DNA of 64,000 nt from Acidobacteriota bacterium (GTDB lineage Bacteria > Acidobacteriota > Holophagae > Holophagales > Holophagaceae): contig JACQZU010000019.1 of assembly GCA_016213735.1 (NCBI GenBank), forward strand, positions 186,001-250,000, given 5' to 3'. Positions 36,579-46,050 of this stretch are shown here, piece after piece; the stretch's first letter is position 1; each line of letters opens with the position of its first letter. The translations under genes were made by a program, and so were the position numbers. The notes beneath the pieces are model-generated. The model saw only the letters and a program-made list of their open reading frames with translations. It did no database searches and was not told where the DNA came from.

Positions 36579-37487
36579 TCAAAAAGGATCGTGGCAGCGC
36601 AGTTCCCGGTCCATCGGCGGGGCGACCTGGCAGGCCTCCCCGGCCCGGGGGCAGCGGTCCAGGAGGCGGCAGCCTCCGGGGCTCAGGTCCCGCTGCCGCT
36701 CCACGCCCCACCGCCGGGGAGCCCCGGGACGGCTGAGGTCGGGCAGGGCTTCCCAGAGTCCCCGCAGGTAGGGATGGCGCAACTCGGAGAGGAGGCTTTC
36801 GCAGGGTCCCTGGGCCATGGGCTCCCCGCCGTACAGCACCAGCATGCGGTCACAGAGGCGCCGCACCGCCAGCAGGTCGTGGCTCACGAAGAGGAGGGCC
36901 GTGCCCCCGGCCCTGAGCTCCAGCAGCAGCTCCAGCAGGTGCCCGCCCAGGGTCGGATCCAGGGCCGAGAGGGGCTCGTCCAGCACCAGGAGGCGGGGAT
37001 CCAGCATGAGGGCCCGGGCCACCGCAAGGCGCTGGGCCAGGCCCCCGGACCACTGGGCCGGACGCTGATCCAGGCCCGGCTGGGGGAATTTCACCCGGTC
37101 CGCCATCCGACCCGCGGCCTGGCGGCGGGCCGCCGCGTCGCCCCGTTTGTGGACCACCAGGGGCTCCTCCAGGATCTGCCAGCCCGTCAGGTGGGGCGGA
37201 AGGGAGGCCAGGGGATCCTGGAAGACCGCCTGGAGCAGGGGGCGGCGGGCCCGGCGCCGCTTCTCGGGCAGCCCGGACCAGGCTTGTCCCTCGAGGAGTA
37301 CGCTGCCTTCCGTCGGCTCCAGGAGGCCCAGCACCAGGTTCATGAGGGTGGTCTTGCCCGCGCCGCTCTCCCCCACCACGCCCCAGGCCTGGCCCGGCTG
37401 GACCTCCAGGGAAACCCCGCGGAGGGTCCAGGTTCCGCCGCGCTGGAGCCCGAGCCCGCGGAGGGAGAGGAGGCTCAGCTCAGGCAA
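36579..37487 (-). CDS. Dpp/Opp-type ABC transporter ATP-binding protein (orphan)
   Basis: This is a 302-residue ATPase with Walker [10 protein letters not shown], a signature reading [15 protein letters not shown] in place of the common SGGQ, Walker [13 protein letters not shown] and the switch His in FVSHD. The C-terminal Cys-rich tail ([14 protein letters not shown]) is the oligopeptide/dipeptide ATPase extension. No permease or substrate-binding gene is adjacent, so its partners must be elsewhere. A TTG start is inferred from a GAGG four bases upstream. It overlaps the serS stop by 8 bp, so it is co-expressed with serS. Confidence 0.85.
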   Translation of the reverse strand: MPELSLLSLRGLGLQRGGTWTLRGVSLEVQPGQAWGVVGESGAGKTTLMNLVLGLLEPTEGSVLLEGQAWSGLPEKRRRARRPLLQAVFQDPLASLPPHLTGWQILEEPLVVHKRGDAAARRQAAGRMADRVKFPQPGLDQRPAQWSGGLAQRLAVARALMLDPRLLVLDEPLSALDPTLGGHLLELLLELRAGGTALLFVSHDLLAVRRLCDRMLVLYGGEPMAQGPCESLLSELRHPYLRGLWEALPDLSRPGAPRRWGVERQRDLSPGGCRLLDRCPRAGEACQVAPPMDRELRCHDPF

Positions 37488-38751
37488 GGACCTCGGCCCC
37501 GAAATAGGGCACCAGGGCCCGGGGGATCCTCACGGTGCCGTCGGGCTGCTGGCCGTTCTCCAGGATGGCCACCCAGGTCCGTCCCACGGCCAGGCCGCTG
37601 CCGTTGAGGGTGTGCACCAGCTGCGCCTTCGCCTTGGGCTCGGGGCCCTTGAAGCGGATGCCGGCCCGCCGGGCCTGGAAATCGCCGAACCAGCTGCAGG
37701 AACTGATCTCCCGGTAGGTCCGCTGGGAGGGCAGCCAGACCTCCAGATCGTAGGTCTTCTGGCTGGAGAAGCCCATGTCCCCGGTGCAGAGGAGCACGCG
37801 GCGGTAGGGCAGTTCCAGGGCCTCCAGCACCGCCTCGGCGCAGGCGGTGAGGTGCTCCAGTTCGGCCTCGGCCTGCTCCGGGGCGGCGAAGGCCACCAGC
37901 TCCACCTTGTGGAACTGGTGCTGGCGGATGATGCCCTTGGTGTCCTTGCCGTAGCTCCCGGCCTCGCTGCGGAAGCAGGGCGTGAAGGCGCAGTGGCGCA
38001 GGGGCAGCTGGGCGGCGGGGAGGATCTCGTCCCGGTAGAGGTTGGTGACGGGCACCTCGGCGGTGGGGATGAGGTACAGCGCTCCGTCGCCGTGGGGCAC
38101 CTTGAACAGGTCCTCCTCGAACTTGGGCAGCTGCCCGGTGCCGTAGAGGCTGTCGGCGTTCACCAGGTAGGGCGGCAGGATCTCGCCCCAGCCGGCCTTC
38201 GTCTGGAGGTCCAGCATGAAGGAGATCAGGGCCCGCTCGAGCCGGGCCCCGGCCCCCTTGAGGACCGAGAACCGCGCGCCGCTGATCTTGGCGGCCCGGT
38301 CGAGGTCCAGGATGCCCAGGCGGGTGCCGAGCTCCACGTGGTCCAGGGGCTTCTCGATGGCGCGGGGCTGTCCCCAGCGCTTCACCTCCACGTTGCCGTG
38401 CTCGTCCCGCCCCTCGGGGACGCTGGGGTGGGGCACATTGGGCACCAGGGCCAGGAAGGCCCGGAACTCGGCCTCCGCCTCCCGTTCCGCCGCCTCCAGG
38501 GCCTTGAGTTTCTCCCCCACCGATTTCTGGGCCTCGATGAGGTGGGCCGCGTCCTGTTTGGCCCGCTTCAGCTGGGCCACCTCCTCGCTCACCCGGTTCC
38601 GCTCGGCCTTGAGGGCCTCGGCCTCCTGGATGACCAGTCGGCGCTTCCCGTCCAGCTGCGCGAAGGCTTCCCGGTCGAAGGCGTAGCCCCGCCGGGCGAG
38701 ACCTGCGAGGACGGCGTCCAGTTCGTTGCGGAGGAGGGTGGGATCGAGCAT
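37480..38751 (-). CDS. serS: Seryl-tRNA synthetase
   Basis: This class II aminoacyl-tRNA synthetase charges tRNA-Ser. The N-terminal coiled-coil arm (about residues 30-105, rich in Glu, Lys and Ala) contacts the tRNA. Motif 2 is visible around [16 protein letters not shown], with [16 protein letters not shown] following, and motif 3 lies near [16 protein letters not shown]. Its 423 residues are typical. No T-box or leader was seen in the 106 bp upstream, which carry the terminator of the preceding beta-barrel cassette. Confidence 0.97.
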   Translation of the reverse strand: MLDPTLLRNELDAVLAGLARRGYAFDREAFAQLDGKRRLVIQEAEALKAERNRVSEEVAQLKRAKQDAAHLIEAQKSVGEKLKALEAAEREAEAEFRAFLALVPNVPHPSVPEGRDEHGNVEVKRWGQPRAIEKPLDHVELGTRLGILDLDRAAKISGARFSVLKGAGARLERALISFMLDLQTKAGWGEILPPYLVNADSLYGTGQLPKFEEDLFKVPHGDGALYLIPTAEVPVTNLYRDEILPAAQLPLRHCAFTPCFRSEAGSYGKDTKGIIRQHQFHKVELVAFAAPEQAEAELEHLTACAEAVLEALELPYRRVLLCTGDMGFSSQKTYDLEVWLPSQRTYREISSCSWFGDFQARRAGIRFKGPEPKAKAQLVHTLNGSGLAVGRTWVAILENGQQPDGTVRIPRALVPYFGAEVLA

Positions 38752-38807
38752 GGAGGTCCTTCCAGCGTCCAGTCTAACGGAGGGTCCTGGAGCCGGCCGG
38801 AAAGGGC

Positions 38808-38833
38808 GGGGCCCGGGCGTTGGCCCGGGCCCC
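38808..38833 (-). terminator. Terminator hairpin after the first beta-barrel cassette
   Basis: A perfect 11-bp stem (GGGGCCCGGGC with GCCCGGGCCCC) has a 4-nt loop. It lies 25 bp downstream of the last cassette gene on the minus strand. The sequence after it is C/T-rich rather than a clean T-run. It separates the cassette from serS. Confidence 0.65.
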
Positions 38834-38857
38834 GGAGGGTGAGGGTGGCTGGGGGAG

Positions 38858-39529
38858 CTACTTGCCCCAGTTGAAACGGTAGGAGGCGGAGATGGCCATC
38901 CAGCTCGGGTTCATGGGGTTGTAGCCCGAGATCTTGAGGCTCGCTTCCTTGCTGCCGTTCATGTTGGTGTCGCGGGAATTGGCCCGCCACTCCGAGTAGT
39001 TGTAGTCGGCGGAGACGCCCCAGGACTTGGTGATCTGGTATTCCACCCCGACCCGGCCGGCGAACTTGGCGTTGGATTCCAGGATGGGTCCCTTGGGCCC
39101 GAAAATGGGGCTGTCGCCCATGCGCTCGCCCTTCCAGTACACCAGGCCGAGTCCGATGTAGGGGGTGAGGCCCTTGATGGGGGTCTCGAAGCGGATGTCC
39201 CCGCCCAGGCGCCAGCCCATCAGGTTGAAGCCGGTTCCGATGGGGGCGAAGCTGCCGGTGGGGGTCTGGTAGATCTCCTTGCGAAGGTCCCCGATGCTGC
39301 GGACATAGCCGGCGTACACCGCGATGCCGGCCACATCGCCAGGGGTGGAGAAGTCGTAGCCGAGTTCGAAGCCCCAGCCGAATGACTTGCCGCCGGCGTA
39401 AGCACGCCAGTCGGCGAAGGTGGTGATCTCCTGGATCTTGAAGGAGATGGGGGGCTTGGCGGCGTCCTGGGCGAAGCCCGAAGCGGCCACCAGACCCGCC
39501 AGAAGAGAGGTGCGGAATGCATTCTTCAC
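38858..39529 (-). CDS. Small outer-membrane beta-barrel protein A (cassette 1)
   Basis: This is a 223-residue exported protein. After a signal peptide ([13 protein letters not shown]) it alternates aromatic and glycine-rich strands and ends in an aromatic-containing strand (ASYRFNWGK), as expected for an OmpW/OmpA-like 8-strand barrel. It resembles the 209-residue protein encoded at 45406-46035: both have an EWR block, then NPMNP or NPNNP and a closing YRF. The GTG start has AGGAGG upstream. It is the third gene of a cassette with a TonB-dependent receptor. Function is unknown. Confidence 0.75.
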   Translation of the reverse strand: MKNAFRTSLLAGLVAASGFAQDAAKPPISFKIQEITTFADWRAYAGGKSFGWGFELGYDFSTPGDVAGIAVYAGYVRSIGDLRKEIYQTPTGSFAPIGTGFNLMGWRLGGDIRFETPIKGLTPYIGLGLVYWKGERMGDSPIFGPKGPILESNAKFAGRVGVEYQITKSWGVSADYNYSEWRANSRDTNMNGSKEASLKISGYNPMNPSWMAISASYRFNWGK

Positions 39530-39559
39530 TGTTTCCTCCTGGTTAGTGTCGGGATGGCC

Positions 39560-42500
39560 TCAGAACTTGAAGCCCATGTCGATGTTGAAGGTTCGCCCGC
39601 CCTGGAGGGCCGTCGGCTGGCCCCAGGTGGTGAAGCTGGCCGCGGCGTAGGTCGGGTTGGGGTCGGGGGTGGCGTGGAGCGTCCCCGAGGCCGTGCGCGT
39701 GATGGTGGCGGGCATCTTGGTGTTGAAGAGGTTGTTGCAGCTCAGGTAGCTGAAGAACTGGATGCCGCCCTTGACGGGGATGAAGAGGTTCCACTGGAAG
39801 TCGAAGGTGAAGTAGTCCGGACCGGTGAACTTCCCGCGGCCGTTGAAGTACTCGTTCACGCTGGTGGGCATTCCAGGCGCACCCACCAGGGTTCCGGTGG
39901 GGATGGTCTGCTGGTTGACCAGGCTGTAGGGCGCGCCGCTGGTGTAGCGGCCGAGGAGGCTGAAGGTGTTCCGGATCCCGGTGGGAGCGCCGACAGTCAT
40001 GGTGGCCCAGACCTTCAGGACGTTGTGGATGCTGTTGGCGTTCTCCCCGTAGGGGTTGTACTGGCCCGGATCCAGGCCCGCGGCGCGGTAGGCGTCGTCG
40101 AAGCGGGCGGCGTTGTTGGCCACGTTGCCCTCGCGCCAGACATCGGTGCTGTACAGGCGGTTGATGGTGTAGTTGCCGTTCAGGTCAATCTGCAGCGATT
40201 TGCCCTTGTACATGGGGTAGGCCCATTCCGTCTCCACGCCCCGGTAGTTTCGCTTGGCCATGGGGTCGAAGGTGAGGATCTGCTTGAAGCCGGTTGGGGT
40301 GACCGAGGCCTTCCCGGTGAAATCTGGCACGTTCACCACCGCGTTGATTCCCTTGGAGTACCAGAGGTCCGCGAAGTGCTTGTAGATGGCGGTGACCTTG
40401 AAGAATCCGCCCCCCGTGAAGTTCCGGTTGTAGCCCAGGGTGTATTCGTGTGCCACCTCGGGTTTGAGGCTGTGGTCCATGTCGAACAGGATGTCGTTGT
40501 CCTGGATGGTGTACAGGTAGCCGTAGTTGGCGGGGTTCTGCATCTCCGCCTTGGAGACGGCGTAGGGGGTCGTGCTGCCCTGGTTCCAGAAATAGCGGGC
40601 GATCTGATTGCCGGGCGTCCGTGCGAAGGTGCTGCTCACGTTGCCCAGGCCGATCGTTCCCCGCATCTGAGCGTAAGAGGCCGAGAAGACGTGGATGTTG
40701 GCCCCGGTGAGGTCGTACTTGGTCATGAGGCGCGGGCTCACGCCGCTGGACTTGATGCGCTCACCGCCCCGGTCCGTGAGCTTCCACTGGTCGAAGCGGA
40801 GGCCGCCCATGACGATCCAGTGATTGTTCACCGTCCACATGTCGTTGAGGTAGAAGGAGGTGGTGGTGGCGTAGTTGTTGGCATCCACCCCCGTCCCCCC
40901 GCCGTCCTGGTAGGGCCGGAACTCGGCCACGTAGGCCGCGCCGTCCCGGAAGGTCGCGCTGTTCTGGGCGGGCGACCCGACGTAGTTGTAGACGAGGTAG
41001 GTTCCGTCCGCGAGGCGTCCCGGCGTGTAGAAACGCCGGCGGTTCACGCCGCTGGACTCGGGGAGGTAGGACTTCTCCCGCAGCCACTCGAAGCCCACGT
41101 CAATGCTGTGGGTGCCGTTGAACCAGTTCAGGTTGGCGCTGGCCGTGTTGGCCTCGCGGTGCTCTGCGGGCCGGATGTCGCCCGACCAGGGATCGCCGCC
41201 GGTCAGGATCGTGCCTGCCGTCGTCCCGGTGTTGAAGATCGTCGTGACGTTGCTGTAGTACACGCGCTGGAAGATGGGATCGTCCGGGCCGCCCGAGAAG
41301 CGGACGTCAGAAATCTTCTTGCCGAAGCGGGCGTCCACAAGAATGTTGTCCCCGAAGGTGCCGCGGTAGTTGATCCCGTAGAAGGGACGCTTGGACGACT
41401 GACTGGTCATCGCGGTCGGGTCGTAATTCCCGTACTGGGTGTCGAAGTAGGGGCCCAGCTTGTCGTCGGTGTAGAAGACCTCGAGCTGGCTGGTGGGGTT
41501 GATGATCCAGAACAGCTTGTACTGCTGGGTGTTGGTGTACTGCTGGCCGCTGGAGATGACATCGGCGCCCACGTTGGGTCCACTGGTGGGAACGCCGTAG
41601 GTGTAGGCGATCTGGGCCGCCCCGCTGACGGGCACATAGTAGAAGCCCTGGGTCACCATGTTGGGCCGGGCGCCGACGGCGTACACCGTGGGGCTGATGC
41701 GGTTGGCGTAGGCGAACGTGATGTGATCCTTCCAGATGGGCCCCAGGAAGGTGACCTCGTAGGTTCGGCTGAGGTCGTCCGACTGGATGGCCGAGGAATT
41801 GCTCGCGAAGGCCGAGCCGTAGCGGGCCGGCAGGGGGCCCCGGCCGGCGAACCAGGAATTGCGGAAGAGCTTGGCGCGGAAGCTGCCCTCGAACTGGTTG
41901 GTGCCGGACTTGGTGACGAGGTTGACGATCCCGCCCGAGCTGTTGCCGTACTTGGCGTTCAGGGGGGACTGGATCACCGAGACATCCTCGGTGAGGTCGT
42001 CAATGACCACTTCGAACTGGCGGCCCTGGCGGACCACGCTGTCGCGGACGCTGATGCCGTTCACCTGGAAGTTGGACTGGCCGGCGATGCTGCCCCGCAC
42101 CACGGGATAGGCCGTGCTGCCCACCACGCCCGGCGAGAGGGCCAGGGTGGCGTAGGAGTTCAGGCCCAGGGGCAGGTTCTGGAGCTTTTCCAGGGTCAGG
42201 TTGGTGCTGGTCTTGGTCTCGGTCTTGTCCACCGCGGCGGCGGTGCCGATCACCTCCACCTCGGCCTCGGCGGCCTTCACGGGACGGAGCCTGAAGTCCT
42301 GGCGCAGGGTGGAGCCGGCCGAGAGGTAGGCTTCGGCCCGGGCGCCGACGTAACCGTCCTTGGCGACGTTGATGACGTAGTCCCCGGGGGGGAGCAGGGG
42401 AACGCGGAACTCGCCCTTGTCGTTGGTCCTCAAGACGCGCTGGATGGGGACCTTGACCCCGGCGAGGGAGATGGTGGCCTGGGCGAGGGGCTGTCCCTTC

Positions 42501-42604
42501 GTGTCGTTGACGGTGCCCACGAAGGTGCCGATGCTCTCCTGGGCCAGCAGCGGGGCCGCGGCCAGCACAGCGGCCAGGGTGGTCATGCGGAACATACCGT
42601 TCAT
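39560..42604 (-). CDS. TonB-dependent receptor with carboxypeptidase-regulatory-like domain (cassette 1)
   Basis: This is a 1014-residue Oar-like outer-membrane receptor. After the signal peptide, a carboxypeptidase-regulatory-like Ig domain (about 25-110, with GQPLAQATISL and GEFRVPLLPPGDY) precedes the plug domain (about 125-250, with QSPLNAKYGNSSGGIVNLVT). A large barrel follows, ending in the aromatic terminal strand NIDMGFKF. Such receptors import or secrete large substrates, and the ligand here is unknown. The ATG at 42604 has GGAGG seven bases upstream. It lies between two small barrel genes and is paralogous to the receptor at 46051-49146. Confidence 0.9.
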   Translation of the reverse strand: MNGMFRMTTLAAVLAAAPLLAQESIGTFVGTVNDTKGQPLAQATISLAGVKVPIQRVLRTNDKGEFRVPLLPPGDYVINVAKDGYVGARAEAYLSAGSTLRQDFRLRPVKAAEAEVEVIGTAAAVDKTETKTSTNLTLEKLQNLPLGLNSYATLALSPGVVGSTAYPVVRGSIAGQSNFQVNGISVRDSVVRQGRQFEVVIDDLTEDVSVIQSPLNAKYGNSSGGIVNLVTKSGTNQFEGSFRAKLFRNSWFAGRGPLPARYGSAFASNSSAIQSDDLSRTYEVTFLGPIWKDHITFAYANRISPTVYAVGARPNMVTQGFYYVPVSGAAQIAYTYGVPTSGPNVGADVISSGQQYTNTQQYKLFWIINPTSQLEVFYTDDKLGPYFDTQYGNYDPTAMTSQSSKRPFYGINYRGTFGDNILVDARFGKKISDVRFSGGPDDPIFQRVYYSNVTTIFNTGTTAGTILTGGDPWSGDIRPAEHREANTASANLNWFNGTHSIDVGFEWLREKSYLPESSGVNRRRFYTPGRLADGTYLVYNYVGSPAQNSATFRDGAAYVAEFRPYQDGGGTGVDANNYATTTSFYLNDMWTVNNHWIVMGGLRFDQWKLTDRGGERIKSSGVSPRLMTKYDLTGANIHVFSASYAQMRGTIGLGNVSSTFARTPGNQIARYFWNQGSTTPYAVSKAEMQNPANYGYLYTIQDNDILFDMDHSLKPEVAHEYTLGYNRNFTGGGFFKVTAIYKHFADLWYSKGINAVVNVPDFTGKASVTPTGFKQILTFDPMAKRNYRGVETEWAYPMYKGKSLQIDLNGNYTINRLYSTDVWREGNVANNAARFDDAYRAAGLDPGQYNPYGENANSIHNVLKVWATMTVGAPTGIRNTFSLLGRYTSGAPYSLVNQQTIPTGTLVGAPGMPTSVNEYFNGRGKFTGPDYFTFDFQWNLFIPVKGGIQFFSYLSCNNLFNTKMPATITRTASGTLHATPDPNPTYAAASFTTWGQPTALQGGRTFNIDMGFKF

Positions 42605-42650
42605 GTGGATTCCTCCGGCAGTTGAATGAGGGGCTCCTGGCGCCGGGGCG

Positions 42651-43340
42651 TCAGAAGCGGAACCCGAGGTTGGCGTCAAGGACGACCTTGTTCTTCGTCT
42701 GGCTCGTGGTCGTCGGGGCCTGGCCGGTGTACGCGAAGGGCACGTAGTTGGCCTGGGAGAATCCCACCGAGGACAGGTTCAGCTCGACGAAGAAGGCGTC
42801 GGTGGCCTTCAGCCGCAGGCCCGCGAAGGCGCCCACGCTGAGGGCGCTCTTGGAGACCACGTAGTTGAGGCCTTCCCGGTAGGTGCCCACCTGGATCTGG
42901 CCGGTGACCTCCTGGTTCGAGACCATGCGGGCCACGGTGAGGCCGGCCTGCCAGCTCCAGGGTCCGGAAAGGACCGCGCGGTAGCCGCCGTTGAACACGT
43001 AACCCTCGACCATGTCCTTCCGGATGTCCACCGAGGAGGTGTTCACGATGGGGCCCGTGGCCCCGCCCGGGGCGTAGCCCGTGCCGAACCGGGTGACCTC
43101 GTGGTCCTCGGCCCGGAAGAAGCGGTAGCCCAGTTCGCAGAAGAGGATGGCCCTCTGGTTCAGGGGCCGCTCCACGCTGAGGGCGAAGTTGATGGCGGCG
43201 TGGGCCTTCTGGTCGCCCGCGGAGCTGACCACGGGGCCCGCGCCGAACTTGATCCCGTAGGTGTAGCCGCTCTGGGCGGCCAGCGGCAGGGCCGCCAGCG
43301 CCGCTGCGAGCAGCGAGATTCGCCTGAGCTCTCTCATCAT
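42651..43340 (-). CDS. Small outer-membrane beta-barrel protein B (cassette 1)
   Basis: This is a 229-residue predicted barrel with a signal peptide (LLAAALAALPLAAQ) and a C-terminal strand ending NLGFRF. It shares a distinctive segment with the 263-residue protein at 49174-49965: SVGFSQANYVPFAYTG here against SVGYTKLTYKPFTYTG there. The ATG at 43340 has GGAGG six bases upstream. It is the first gene of the cassette; the receptor gene follows after 46 bp. The role is unknown, though tight linkage suggests a receptor accessory protein. Confidence 0.75.
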   Translation of the reverse strand: MMRELRRISLLAAALAALPLAAQSGYTYGIKFGAGPVVSSAGDQKAHAAINFALSVERPLNQRAILFCELGYRFFRAEDHEVTRFGTGYAPGGATGPIVNTSSVDIRKDMVEGYVFNGGYRAVLSGPWSWQAGLTVARMVSNQEVTGQIQVGTYREGLNYVVSKSALSVGAFAGLRLKATDAFFVELNLSSVGFSQANYVPFAYTGQAPTTTSQTKNKVVLDANLGFRF

Positions 43341-43715
43341 GCGGTTCCTCCTTGTGGGGTGGGGTGGAAGGGCAGGGGGGGTGGAAAAGGTGTCGCCAGC
43401 CAGGGCTTGGCCTCGCCGTGTGGAGGTTCACCCGGTCGGTGACAGTTGGGACGGAGGGCAGGGAGCACTGCTTTGGTGGGGGAATCCGGGCTGGTTGAGC
43501 ACCCGGGGGTCGTTCATGATCTACCTCGTCTCACTATATGTAAATGTGGATCCTCGAAAACAACAAAAAAGAAGACCTAATTGTTCATATTTGGACGATT
43601 AAATAGCATATTTCATTAATGGAATATTGAATTCAGGCGGAGTTTTTCACACCCGGGGCCGGCCCTAAACCTCAGGGTCCCGGCTGGTTCATTCGACATG
43701 GGACTTGAGCAACCC
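43341..43715 (-). promoter_or_regulatory. AT-rich upstream region of cassette 1
   Basis: This 375-bp gap contains an AT-rich island (about 43530-43640) unlike its GC-rich surroundings. On the minus strand a plausible promoter is TTTTCG (43560-43555), 16 bp, then TATAGT (43538-43533), leaving a long leader before the barrel gene. Inside that leader is a 29-codon open frame (43517-43428) preceded by GAGGT. I see no riboswitch core. The asparaginase gene ends just upstream. Confidence 0.55.
43428..43517 (-). CDS. Possible 29-aa upstream peptide (doubtful)
   Basis: This short frame starts MNDPRVLNQPGFPHQSS and has GAGGT six bases before the ATG. It lies between the predicted promoter and the first barrel gene of cassette 1. 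A frame of exactly the same length occupies the equivalent place before cassette 2 (50011-50100), and the first 17 residues match at six ungapped positions. That may be chance. Confidence 0.25.
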   Translation of the reverse strand: MNDPRVLNQPGFPHQSSAPCPPSQLSPTG

Positions 43716-44717
43716 CTAGACGGGTTCCCCTGCCCAGCTAACCGCGAAGGCCTCCCGGATGGCTGCGAGATCCCAGCCCGACCCCAGGCAGAGGCCCAGC
43801 TTGGCCAGGGCCGCCCAGCGGGTGTGGAGGCCGCCCGAAATGGCGCCCGTGGCGGCGAGTTTGCGGCTCAGATCGTAGGTCCCGAACTCGACCCCCCCCC
43901 AGGTGCATTGGCTGAGGACCACCACGGGGAGGCGTCGCTCCTTGGCCCGGTCCAGGAGGGCGGCGAGGTCCTGACGCTCCATGGGCAGGTTGCCGGCGCC
44001 ATAGGCGAGAATGAGCAGGCCCCGGATGCCTTCGGGAGGGAGGGCCCACGGCATGCCGGGATGGGGCGAATGGACGGCGATGGCGCCCTCCAGGGCCGTG
44101 CCCAGGCCCGGGGGGACCCGTCGTTCGAACTGGCCGGCGTGGGGATAGAGCTGCACCTTCATGCCGATTTCCGCCAGGGGCGGCAGGTTGGGGGAGCCGA
44201 AGGCGCGGTAGCGGGTGACGCTCAGCTTCTCGGAGGCCACCCCGCGGTACCAGAAGTCGCCGAAGCAGATGCCCACCTCGGGCACTCCGGTGGTCGCCAG
44301 GTCCACCGCATCGATGAGGTTCTTCCGGGCGTCTCCGCGAACGAAGGCCAGGGGGCGCTGGGAGCCCGTGAGCACCACGGGCTTCCCCAGGTCCGCCAGC
44401 AGGAAGCCCAGCACCGAGGCCGTGAAGGCCATGGTGTCGGTGCCGTGGATGATCACGATGCCCTGGTAGTCGGGGGCCCGCTCCCGGACCGTCCGGGCCA
44501 GGAGGAGGATGTGCTCGGGCTCCAGTTCGCTGGAATCCCGATTGAAGGGGATTTCCAGCCGGAGGTCCGCCAGCTCCTTCAGCTCGGGCACCTGCTCCAG
44601 GATCCGTTCCAGCGCGGGGCCCGGGGCCAGGGAATGGTGGGGATCCGCGGGGGCCATCCCGAAGGTGCCGCCCGTGTGGAGGAGGAGGATCCGCGGCCGG
44701 GGGTGACGGGCGTCCAC
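43716..44717 (-). CDS. Type I (AnsA-like) L-asparaginase
   Basis: This is a 333-residue enzyme hydrolysing asparagine to aspartate and ammonia. The first catalytic Thr lies in LLHTGGTFGMA and the second in IHGTDTMAFTAS. A conserved Lys is in the ARKNLIDA region. There is no signal peptide, so it is cytoplasmic. The GTG start lies one base after the stop of the redoxin-like gene, so the two are co-transcribed. It sits between two outer-membrane cassettes, but nothing links it to them functionally. Confidence 0.9.
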   Translation of the reverse strand: MDARHPRPRILLLHTGGTFGMAPADPHHSLAPGPALERILEQVPELKELADLRLEIPFNRDSSELEPEHILLLARTVRERAPDYQGIVIIHGTDTMAFTASVLGFLLADLGKPVVLTGSQRPLAFVRGDARKNLIDAVDLATTGVPEVGICFGDFWYRGVASEKLSVTRYRAFGSPNLPPLAEIGMKVQLYPHAGQFERRVPPGLGTALEGAIAVHSPHPGMPWALPPEGIRGLLILAYGAGNLPMERQDLAALLDRAKERRLPVVVLSQCTWGGVEFGTYDLSRKLAATGAISGGLHTRWAALAKLGLCLGSGWDLAAIREAFAVSWAGEPV

Positions 44718-44718
44718 G

Positions 44719-45300
44719 CTAGTCCTTCTCGTCCAGCAGGGCCTGGACGGTCTTGGTGAGGAGGCCCTTCTGGTATCCCTCCAGGACGGCCGCGAGGCGC
44801 CCCTGCCGGTCGATCAGGTAGGCGGCGGGTGGCTTCCGGAGCGCCGGGAGGAGGTCCAGCCCCTGCCCCGGTGCGCCGGGGCGTTCGATGTAGGCGCGAA
44901 AGCCCAGGGGGAGCATGTACTCCTTGGGCGGCACCAGGGTGAAGTCCCCCTGATCGGAATCCTTGTAGTTCTTCGCCCACTCCGCGAGTTCCGTGGGATT
45001 GTCGGTGCCCGGCCTCGGGCCGGCCTGGACCCGGAAGACGGGAAGGACATAGACCGCCGTGGAGGCCTCTTTGGCCTGGAGCCAATCCAGTTCCTTCGCC
45101 AGGGCCCGGCTGGCGGTGGCCCACCGCACCAGGACCCCCAGGACGACCACCCTCCCCCGCGCGTCCGCCACACGGGTGACCACCTTCTGCGCCGGATCCT
45201 GCACGGCCAGGGCGGAAACATCCTTTCGCTGGGAGGGGGGGAGGACGGGGGACTGCCCCAGCAGCAGGGCACAACAGGACGAGAGGAGCAGGCTGCGCAC
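44719..45300 (-). CDS. Exported thioredoxin-fold (redoxin-like) protein lacking the CxxC motif
   Basis: This is a 193-residue protein with a signal sequence (LLLSSCCALLLGQ). Its secondary-structure pattern matches TlpA/AhpC-like redoxins: a VVVLGVLVRW strand, a long helix, a central beta region and a KPPAAYLIDRQGRLAAVLEG closing segment with the cis-Pro. The active-site position reads WATASRAL where TlpA-type proteins have W-C-x-x-C, so no redox-active cysteine pair remains. A binding or structural role is therefore more likely. It starts after a strong terminator and is followed by the asparaginase gene. Confidence 0.7.
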   Translation of the reverse strand: MRSLLLSSCCALLLGQSPVLPPSQRKDVSALAVQDPAQKVVTRVADARGRVVVLGVLVRWATASRALAKELDWLQAKEASTAVYVLPVFRVQAGPRPGTDNPTELAEWAKNYKDSDQGDFTLVPPKEYMLPLGFRAYIERPGAPGQGLDLLPALRKPPAAYLIDRQGRLAAVLEGYQKGLLTKTVQALLDEKD

Positions 45301-45358
45301 GGATCACCCCTGGAACCGGATCACGGTATCGAAAGAGGGGGGGACCCTCAAGGGCCGC

Positions 45359-45389
45359 AAAAAAAAGCGGGGGGCCGGAACCCCCCGCT
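45359..45389 (-). terminator. Strong intrinsic terminator after cassette 2
   Basis: On the minus strand a perfect 9-bp stem (AGCGGGGGG with CCCCCCGCT, loop TTCCGG) is followed directly by a run of eight Ts counted from the stem's last base. It ends transcription of the barrel-receptor-barrel cassette about 17 bp after its last gene. Confidence 0.92.
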
Positions 45390-45405
45390 CCAGGGTCCGC
45401 CGGTT

Positions 45406-46035
45406 TCAGAAGCGGTAGCCCACCATGAAGGCCCCGTAGGCGGGGTTGTTGGGGTTGACGTCCTCCAGGCGGGGTTCGCCCGGGGCACCGCCGCGCCACT
45501 CACCGGCGCTCAGGTCCAGCGCAAGGAAGAACTTCGAGGTGATGGCCACGTCCACCCCCGCGCGCCAGCCGATCTGCCAGCGCTTGTTGGTCAGGGAGTT
45601 GGGGGTTCGCTTCCCCTCGGCGATGTAGTTGTGGAAGACCGGTCCGGTGCGGAAGGCCCAGGCCTGGTTGAAGAGCTTCCCCTTGGCCCACACCATGTCC
45701 ACGCCGAAGCGGAAGGCGCTGACCTTGTAGAACTGGGAGGCAATGGGGGCGCCCTGGGGAACGCTCGGAGCGGCCGGGACATAGCGGATGTCGGTCTTGC
45801 CCTCGATGAGAAGGTAGCCCGCGTAGGGCATGAGGTCGAGGCCGAGGTCCCCGGCGTTGGCGAAGTAGTAGCCCAGCTCGTAGTTCGGGGCGGTGTTCTT
45901 CCCCGTGATCCCCTTGAGCTGGCCCATGGAGGTGAGGAGCAGCCCGGCCTTGGCCTGGGCGTGGTCGGCGTCCTGGGCGCCGAGGGTGGTGGAGAGGGCG
46001 AGGAGGCCTGCCGCGGCGATGGAATGGATTCTCAT
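45406..46035 (-). CDS. Small outer-membrane beta-barrel protein A' (cassette 2)
   Basis: This is a 209-residue predicted barrel. The signal peptide (AAAGLLALSTTLGAQ) is followed by amphipathic strands and a C-terminal aromatic (MVGYRF), the classic BAM recognition end. It is related to the 223-residue protein of cassette 1 (shared GEWRG/SEWRA and NPNNP/NPMNP blocks). It is the last gene of cassette 2, 15 bp after the receptor gene, and is followed by a strong terminator. Confidence 0.75.
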   Translation of the reverse strand: MRIHSIAAAGLLALSTTLGAQDADHAQAKAGLLLTSMGQLKGITGKNTAPNYELGYYFANAGDLGLDLMPYAGYLLIEGKTDIRYVPAAPSVPQGAPIASQFYKVSAFRFGVDMVWAKGKLFNQAWAFRTGPVFHNYIAEGKRTPNSLTNKRWQIGWRAGVDVAITSKFFLALDLSAGEWRGGAPGEPRLEDVNPNNPAYGAFMVGYRF

Positions 46036-46050
46036 GGTGTCCTCCTTGTC

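Noticed and set aside
43341-43715. A cobalamin or other riboswitch upstream of the TonB receptor cassette
   Set aside because: I saw no conserved riboswitch core in either cassette's upstream region, and the sequence is mainly AT-rich promoter-like DNA.
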